A DNA stretch of 22,155 nt from Chloroflexota bacterium. Its GTDB lineage: Bacteria; Chloroflexota; UBA4733. The notes under the pieces are model-generated. The model was not told the origin of the DNA, did not search any database, and saw only the letters and a program-made list of their open reading frames with translations. A program made the position numbers and the translations under genes. The stretch's first letter is position 1, and each line of letters begins with the position of its first letter. This document shows, one piece after another, positions 17,500 to 22,155 of this stretch. The stretch is from contig JAMCTA010000080.1 of NCBI GenBank assembly GCA_023381895.1, positions 1-22,155 on the forward strand, read 5' to 3'.

Positions 17500-18456
17500 C
17501 TAGCGGGTTTCTCCACTCTGATAGAACACCCAGCGGTTGGATGTCCGGAATACGACGAAGGTGAGGATGAAAATCACCACCATAGCACTCCACGCCATTG
17601 CGGAGGCATAACCCATTTTGAAGTTGAAGAAGGCGTTGCGATACAGCAAGACGGCGAAGAGCGTCAGTGAGTTAGCTGGGTTACCCGTGCCGCCTGTGAT
17701 CACGTATGGCACGACGAAGTACTGGAAGCCACCGATAATCCCCAGAATCAGCTCATAGAAAATAATCGGCGTCAGCATCGGCAGCACGATGGCCCAGAAG
17801 CGCTGCCAGGCATTCGCGCCATCCACCAGCGCGGCGTCCTGCAGATCTTGCGGGACGTTCTGCAGGCTGGCCAGGAATAGGATCATACCGCCGCCGATAC
17901 CACCCCAAAGGCTAATGATGATAATCGCCGGCTTGGACCACGTCACCGACGCCAGCCAGCCCGGTCCGGTGATGCCCACAAGCGACAGCAGCCAGTTGAT
18001 GATGCCGTACTGCGGGTTGAGCACCCAGACCCAGAGCAGCGACGTGGCGACAGGCGGCACCAGCGTCGGCATGTAGAACAGGGTGCGGTAGGCCGCCATG
18101 CCGCGCACCTTAAGGTTCAACAGGAGCGCGACCATGATGCTCACCGCAATGTTCAGCGGAATAGAGATCACCATGTAGTACAGCGTGTTCTGGATCGACG
18201 TCAACATCAAGGGGTCGCGAAAAAGGTGCTGGTAGTTGCCTAGCCCAATAAAGGTCGGCTTTTGCAAGAGATCATACTGTGTCAGGCTGTAGTAAAACGA
18301 GGCGAAAGTCGGGTAGACGATGAACGCGAGAATACCCAGGATCCATGGCAGAGTAAAGAGCAGGCCGGCGCGTTCCGAACGTGTGCGCGTCCAGAATGAT
18401 GGACGGTGACGCGGCCGGACGGCTTCCTGCCCGAGCGAGACCGATTGCTCTGCCAT
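17500..18456 (-). CDS. Sugar ABC transporter inner-membrane permease, MalF type
   Basis: The predicted protein has 318 residues. After a basic N-terminal tail there are six hydrophobic spans, beginning with AGLLFTLPWILGILAFIVYP (30-49). The EAA loop is at about 204-231 (DLQDAALVDGANAWQRFWAIVLP), typical of CUT1 sugar importers. The protein lacks the large periplasmic loop of E. coli MalF, as is common outside enterobacteria. The ATG at 18456 is preferred because GAGGAGGG lies 7 nt upstream. The frame is open to 18489, but that would run into the perfect hairpin and lacks a Shine-Dalgarno. It sits between the first binding-protein gene (69-nt gap with hairpin) and the MalG-type gene (40-nt gap). 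Confidence 0.95.
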   Translation of the reverse strand: MAEQSVSLGQEAVRPRHRPSFWTRTRSERAGLLFTLPWILGILAFIVYPTFASFYYSLTQYDLLQKPTFIGLGNYQHLFRDPLMLTSIQNTLYYMVISIPLNIAVSIMVALLLNLKVRGMAAYRTLFYMPTLVPPVATSLLWVWVLNPQYGIINWLLSLVGITGPGWLASVTWSKPAIIIISLWGGIGGGMILFLASLQNVPQDLQDAALVDGANAWQRFWAIVLPMLTPIIFYELILGIIGGFQYFVVPYVITGGTGNPANSLTLFAVLLYRNAFFNFKMGYASAMAWSAMVVIFILTFVVFRTSNRWVFYQSGETR

Positions 18457-18477
18457 AGTTGTGCCCTCCTCGGCAGG

Positions 18478-18511
18478 CCAGGCGAGCACGGCAGGTGCCG
18501 TGCTCGCCTGG
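18478..18511 (-). repeat. Strong intercistronic hairpin between binding-protein and permease genes
   Basis: CCAGGCGAGCACGGCA at 18478-18493 and TGCCGTGCTCGCCTGG at 18496-18511 are exact reverse complements with 2 nt between them. It begins 14 nt after the binding-protein stop and ends 21 nt before the permease ATG. No T-run follows on the transcribed strand, so it is more likely an mRNA-stabilising or processing stem, or a partial attenuator, than a full terminator. Such stems keep binding-protein mRNA above permease mRNA in other ABC operons. Confidence 0.9.
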
Positions 18512-18525
18512 TTCCAACGACCCTA

Positions 18526-19974
18526 CTAGAACCACTTGTCCTTCTTGAGCTGGTCGTTCACCTGCGTAGTGACCTGGTCCAGCGCCGCTTTTGGCGTCAC
18601 CTTACCATACATGGCATTACTCGTCGCCGTAGCAAGATCGTTCCAGAGCATGTTGCCTTCGGGAATCACCGGCCGGTTGTGGCTTACCGGTAGCAGGTCG
18701 GCAAAGATCTTGTATTCGCCAGTCTGAAAAGCAGCGTTCTTCAGCGCCGCAACCCGCACGGGGAAGTTGGTGATAGCCTGGCAGAACTTGGTCATCTCCG
18801 TCTCGTTCGTGATAAAGGAGGCGAGAAGGAAACCGTCTGCGACGTGCTTGGAGCCTTTCGGCACCGTCCACGACCAGCCACCAGACCACGTCGTGTCCTT
18901 GACGCCCGCCGGATGGGGGAACGGGATGACACCGAACTGCAAGCTCGGGCCGTACTGCTTGATCTGCGCAATCTGCCAGCTGCCATTGGGGTCCATTGCG
19001 ACCAGCCCGGCGATGAAAGGTGACTGGGCGCCCTGACCAAAAGCCGACTGGAAGCTCACCATCTGCTCCTCGCCATACTTCTTGGCGTAACTGGTCATCC
19101 AGGTGAGTGCCTCCACGATCTTGGGATCGTTGGCCGTCACGTGCTTTGTCGTCTTGTCATAGAAATGGCCACCCCAGACCCAGCCCCAGGTGTACAGAAA
19201 GCCCTGGTCCATGGTGGGGATGAAGCCGAGACGCTTGTAGCCCGTCCCCGACTTTATCGTCAGTTTGGCGGCTGCGGCATCCAGCTCCTGCGGCGTCGTC
19301 GGCGGCTTGATCCCAGCCTGGTCGAACATCGTCTTGTTGTAGTACAAGGCCCGGGCATCGGTATCGATGGGCAAAGCGTACAACTTACCGTCGAGGCTGG
19401 CCTCGTCCCAAGCGAAGGGCAGGTACTGGTCTTGGGTGATCTTGGCCTGCGCGGCCATGGAGCTGAGGTCGTTGAGAGCGCCGCGGAAGGCGAAGGAGCC
19501 GACGATGAAGCGATCGAACTGCGCTACATCAGGGGGCTTTCCGCCGGCGATCGCCGTGATCAGCTTCTCATTTTCCTGACTTCCTGAGCTGGTCGGCACA
19601 TATTCCGCGTTGACTTTGTACTCCGGATACTTGGCGACAAAGTCGTCGATCGACTGTGTAAGGGCCGTATAACCCTTCTGCGTGTAGTTGTGCCACATCA
19701 GAATGGGCTTGCTGCCAGAGCCCTTAGCCAAGGCGGCGGGCGTCGGCAGGGGCGTGGGCGTAGGCTTCCCCGGTAGCGGGGTGGGGGTCGCGGCTAGCGC
19801 AGCCTTCGTTGCGGCCGAGCTAGTAGTGCTGCTGGTAGCGCTGGCCGGCGTGGCGCTGGCGCCACAAGCGGACAGGAGTGCCGCACCTCCCGCGAGCGTT
19901 GCGCCAGTCACAGCGAGATGCATCAACCGTCGACGGGTCAAGATAGACGAACCTGATGATGACTCGACTTCCAT
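18526..19974 (-). CDS. Sugar ABC transporter substrate-binding lipoprotein (family 1), first copy
   Basis: The predicted protein has 482 residues. The leader has TRRRLMHLAV (Arg 14-16), a hydrophobic core, and the lipobox LSAC with C37. The same Thr/Pro linker as the second copy follows. The mature part has the family-1 blocks SSGSQENEKLITAIAGG, PPDVAQFDRF, LYALPIDT, AFGQGAQSPFIAGLVAMD and EGNMLWNDLATATSNAMYG. I chose ATG at 19974 because AGGAGG lies 5 nt upstream; an earlier in-frame ATG at 20001 would put that Shine-Dalgarno inside the gene. It is the first gene of the importer operon, preceded by a good candidate promoter and followed by the hairpin. It is over two-thirds identical by eye to the copy at 14927-16375. 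The ligand is unknown. Confidence 0.94.
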   Translation of the reverse strand: MEVESSSGSSILTRRRLMHLAVTGATLAGGAALLSACGASATPASATSSTTSSAATKAALAATPTPLPGKPTPTPLPTPAALAKGSGSKPILMWHNYTQKGYTALTQSIDDFVAKYPEYKVNAEYVPTSSGSQENEKLITAIAGGKPPDVAQFDRFIVGSFAFRGALNDLSSMAAQAKITQDQYLPFAWDEASLDGKLYALPIDTDARALYYNKTMFDQAGIKPPTTPQELDAAAAKLTIKSGTGYKRLGFIPTMDQGFLYTWGWVWGGHFYDKTTKHVTANDPKIVEALTWMTSYAKKYGEEQMVSFQSAFGQGAQSPFIAGLVAMDPNGSWQIAQIKQYGPSLQFGVIPFPHPAGVKDTTWSGGWSWTVPKGSKHVADGFLLASFITNETEMTKFCQAITNFPVRVAALKNAAFQTGEYKIFADLLPVSHNRPVIPEGNMLWNDLATATSNAMYGKVTPKAALDQVTTQVNDQLKKDKWF

Positions 19975-20037
19975 AGCTGCCTCCTCTAACGAACAGTACA
20001 ATGAGCGGACCAGTCCACAAAAGCCAGCCGCATACTG

Positions 20038-20066
20038 TTTATACTACACTACGGGTGCATGCCCAA
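20038..20066 (-). promoter_or_regulatory. Candidate promoter of the sugar ABC importer operon
   Basis: TTGGGC (20066-20061) and TATAAA (20043-20038) are 17 nt apart on the minus strand (3/6 and 5/6 matches). It lies about 64 nt before the ATG of the first binding-protein gene, leaving room for a short leader. Confidence 0.45.
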
Positions 20067-20171
20067 AGGGGCAGCGCTCGACAACAATCGCCTTACGCTA
20101 CGCAGGCAGTTCGTCCGTCTGACCAGCAGCACCTACCAGAATGATATGGATGCGCTCGAGCACGGCCAGCG

Positions 20172-20296
20172 TCAAACGCACATCGTCACCAGGATGATGT
20201 CTTTTCGGCGTGGTCCCAAGGCCCGGCTCAGCAACTCTTCCGAGCGCCCAGCACCGACACGGCGAGATCAGAGGACCCCAAGGTGCGATAGTCCAC
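20172..20296 (-). pseudogene. Remnant of an aldo/keto reductase gene with internal deletion
   Basis: A GTG at 20296 with AAGG six bases upstream opens VDYRTLGSSDLAVSVLG, the classic aldo/keto reductase N-terminus (compare MEYRxLGxSxLxVSxLG). The frame soon hits TGA. Shifted by two bases, the sequence continues GRSEELLSRALGPRRKDIILVT, the well-known block that follows the catalytic Tyr region, and ends at TGA 20172-20174. About 35-45 residues between the two blocks are missing, including the catalytic Asp and Tyr, and everything after the second block is gone or unrecognisable. It cannot be functional. It lies between the importer operon and the S9 peptidase gene, and its family is common in sugar-catabolic loci. 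Confidence 0.75.
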
Positions 20297-20414
20297 GGTA
20301 TGCCTTCCCTTCGTGATGCTGGAGTGCTGCGCCAGCCGCTGCGACTACGCTCGCCTCATCGTAGAGTGGTCACCCCTACAACGCGTGTGGGGATTGTGAT
20401 CGACCGGTACCATT

Positions 20415-20454
20415 CGTGCAAAGCCCCGCACGTTTCCTCTGCGAAAGCGGGGGC
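20415..20454 (+). repeat. Overlapping inverted repeats upstream of the short-chain dehydrogenase fragment
   Basis: CGTGC (20415-20419) pairs with GCACG (20428-20432). GCCCCGC (20423-20429) pairs with GCGGGGGC (20447-20454, one extra G), with an inner TTTC/GAAA pair. The two stems share bases and exclude each other. No known riboswitch is recognised and the downstream gene is dead, so any role is doubtful. Confidence 0.3.
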
Positions 20455-20478
20455 GTACACTCTTCCCACTGTGGTGAC

Positions 20479-20550
20479 GTGAGCAGAGAGTCAGGAAATG
20501 TGGGAGCGCTTGCAGGCAAAGTGGCAATCGTGACGGGAGCCGGTCGGGGC
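20479..20550 (+). pseudogene. N-terminal fragment of a short-chain dehydrogenase/reductase gene
   Basis: From GTG at 20479 the frame reads 24 codons ending ALAGKVAIVTGAGRG, the unmistakable SDR N-terminus with the TGxxxG nucleotide-binding motif. Similarity stops exactly after this Gly, where IG is expected. The next codons (WPRISAQ) match nothing in the family, and no other frame resumes it. The catalytic YxxxK is absent. This is a truncated relic about 125 nt upstream of the S9 peptidase start. Confidence 0.7.
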
Positions 20551-20592
20551 TGGCCCCGGATCTCGGCACAGATCCAGATTCTCTGTGGTGTA

Positions 20593-20604
20593 CACTGGCC
20601 AGTG
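20593..20604 (+). promoter_or_regulatory. 12-bp perfect palindrome upstream of the S9 peptidase gene
   Basis: CACTGGCCAGTG is fully self-complementary and lies about 70 nt before the peptidase ATG. It is a possible operator. No convincing promoter hexamers are seen next to it. Confidence 0.25.
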
Positions 20605-20675
20605 AGCTTACACCCAGCAGGGTAGCTTTCCTCAGCAACCCTGGGGTGGGAACCTTGGAGTTGAGGAGATGCACC

Positions 20676-22155
20676 ATGTCTGCAGATCAGGCGCGACGCC
20701 CCTTCGAGCCAGCCGATATCACCCGCATAGCGTGGGTTGGCGACGCCCAGATCTCACCAGATGGCTCCGTCGTCGCCTACACTAGCACCCATCTATCAGT
20801 AGACGAGGACGAGTATCTCACGAATATCTGGGTGACAAGTGTCCACAGTGGCGAAGCGCGCCAGTTCACGAGGGGATCCAAGCGGGACACGTCCCCCCGC
20901 TGGTCACCTGATGGTCGCTGGCTGGCTTTTCTCTCTACTCGCGGTAATGATCTCAAGCCACAGCTCTACGTGATGCCTGCCGGCGGCGGTGAAGCTTCTG
21001 CGTTGACCCATCTGCCAGGCGGTGCCTCGAACATTGAGTGGTCGCCGGACAGCTCCCGTATCGCTTTCTTGTCCTCGATCAGCGATACTTCCGCAAACGC
21101 CGATTCGGGAGAGCACAGCAAGTCCCGACCAGCCCGCATCATCACCACTCTCCGCTATAAGTACAACGGTGAGGGCTTCATCCATGACACTCATCCGCAC
21201 ATCTTTACAGTCGGCATCAGCGGTGGAGAGCCCCAGCAGCTCACGAGCGGTAACTGGAATGCCGTGGCGCCGCGCTGGTCACCGGATGGAGCCCGTCTAG
21301 CGTTTCTCGCTGCTCGCCACGCCGATCGCGATTATGACAATGCCGTTGATATCTGGGTAATGCCGTCTGAGGGGGGTGAAGCGACGCAGCTCACCGCGAC
21401 GGCAGAGGCCATCAGCTCCCTCGCATTTTCACCTGATGGGAACCACATCGCCTACATCGGCGACCGCTTCCCCAATGACGGCGGCCGCCACCAGCGCCTT
21501 TTCATACTCCCGTCCACCGGCGGGACGGGCCGTTGTCTCACCGACTCTCTCGATCGCAGTTTCGTGCCTTCCGATGCTTCGCTCGCGTGGCCAGCCGCTT
21601 CCACGCTGTACGGTCTCATCCGGACCGAGGGCTGTGTGCACATCTATCGCGTCGTTACGGGCTCTGAGCCCCACGCCAGCGCGGTCATCACCGGCTTACG
21701 TCAGGTCAGCGACTTCTCGCTCTCGCAGAACGGCCAGCTCATTGCCTTCACCGCAAGCTCAGCCGCGGCGCCCGCGGAGGTGTTCCTCTGCCGTGCTGAC
21801 GGTAGCGACGAGCACCAGCTGACGCATTGCAATGACGTCTGGCTGGATCAGGTTGAGCTCATGGCACACGAAGAGTTCCACTTCGAGCGGAACGGCTTCA
21901 CCGTGCAGGGCTAGGTGATGCGCCCCGCGGGCTTCCAGTCCGGCACGCGCTACCCGGTGCTCCTGAACGTCCACGGTGGACCCCACATGTTCTACGGTCA
22001 TACCTTCTTTGACGAGTTCCACGTCTACTCCGGCGCTGGCTTTGCCGTTGTCTGCGTGAATCCTCGTGGCAGTCAAAGCTACAGTGAAGCCTTTGCCCAC
22101 GCGGTAGTTGGGGATTGGGGCGGAGAAGATGCCGCCGATGTGCTCGCTGGCCTTG
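20676..22155 (+). pseudogene. S9-family (prolyl oligopeptidase-like) peptidase gene with in-frame TAG; 3' end beyond window
   Basis: The ATG at 20676 has GAGGAG 7 nt upstream. The first ~400 residues are TolB/WD40-like beta-propeller blades with repeated SPDG and SPDS motifs (for example PRWSPDGRWLAFLS, EWSPDSSRIAFLS). At 21912-21914 a TAG interrupts FTVQG-stop-VMRPAGF, where S9 peptidases normally have Trp (GW.M.P.G). The same frame then continues without a stop to the window end as the hydrolase domain: PVLLNVHGGPH (oxyanion region) and NPRGSQSYSEAFA. The catalytic Ser-Asp-His lie beyond the edge. The single change TGG to TAG would explain it. Possibilities are a recent nonsense mutation, a sequencing error, or readthrough; a restart at the GTG/ATG just after TAG could make a separate hydrolase domain. 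Confidence 0.88.

Noticed and set aside
20089..20171. Minus-strand peptide LTLAVLERIHIILVGAAG after the aldo/keto reductase relic, faintly like the N-terminus of a TrmJ/SpoU RNA methyltransferase
   Set aside because: Only about ten residues are suggestive and it ends soon after; not enough to support a call.
20415..20454. Mutually exclusive stems as a riboswitch
   Set aside because: No known aptamer consensus is recognised and the gene downstream is a truncated relic. The repeat is listed as a feature only.
21912..21914. TAG read as pyrrolysine in the S9 peptidase
   Set aside because: The aligned family residue is Trp, there is no sign of pyrrolysine genes, and such decoding is not expected in this type of bacterium. 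A nonsense mutation or sequencing error is simpler.
1..22155. CRISPR arrays, tRNA/rRNA genes, insertion sequences and toxin-antitoxin pairs
   Set aside because: I scanned for spaced repeats, transposase motifs and RNA gene signatures and found none.

Overview
The window is GC-rich chromosomal DNA. It most resembles a heterotrophic, probably thermophilic Chloroflexota bacterium (Thermomicrobia or a related group). This is inferred from gene content only: a clustered C5-pathway tetrapyrrole operon with a HemQ-type enzyme, a single-chain pyruvate:ferredoxin oxidoreductase, a phosphoketolase, and sugar-binding lipoproteins with a twin-arginine-like leader and a Thr/Pro linker. No rRNA, tRNA, CRISPR array or transposase gene was seen.

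Region 1 (about 1-6756, minus strand) is a tightly packed haem operon transcribed right to left: hemA, hemC, hemD, hemB, hemQ, hemE, then a protoporphyrinogen/coproporphyrinogen oxidase gene cut by the left edge. Several junctions overlap by 1 or 4 bases, so translation is probably coupled. A HemQ-type gene beside an oxidase gene points to the coproporphyrin-dependent branch of haem synthesis. This HemQ carries a C-terminal Rieske domain. One or two small unrecognised ORFs lie upstream of hemA.

Region 2 (6996-14647) is central carbon metabolism and one sugar-type dehydrogenase. A 1198-residue PFOR gene (nifJ/por) runs divergently from the haem operon. It is followed by a Gfo/Idh/MocA-family dehydrogenase whose ribosome-binding site and GTG start lie in or beside a perfect 16-bp inverted repeat. 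Next is the decayed remnant of a phytanoyl-CoA dioxygenase-like gene. A full-length phosphoketolase gene (xfp) is on the opposite strand. Xfp and PFOR both sit at the acetyl-phosphate/acetyl-CoA node.

Region 3 (14927-19974, minus strand) is a sugar ABC importer: binding lipoprotein, MalF-type permease, MalG-type permease, then a second, closely similar binding lipoprotein behind its own candidate promoter. A perfect 16-bp hairpin separates the first binding-protein gene from the permeases. No ATPase gene is in the window, so one is presumably supplied from elsewhere.

Region 4 (20002-22155) is an eroded zone. It holds the remnant of an aldo/keto reductase (internal deletion, minus strand), the first 24 codons of a short-chain dehydrogenase (plus strand), and an S9-family peptidase gene interrupted by one in-frame TAG where the family normally has Trp. 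The frame stays open to the window edge. With the dioxygenase remnant in region 2, this suggests recent loss of accessory sugar/alcohol-oxidation genes.

I found no clearly new multi-gene system. The best leads are the inverted repeat over the dehydrogenase start, the HemQ-Rieske fusion, the duplicated binding proteins around one permease pair, and the amber codon in the S9 peptidase.
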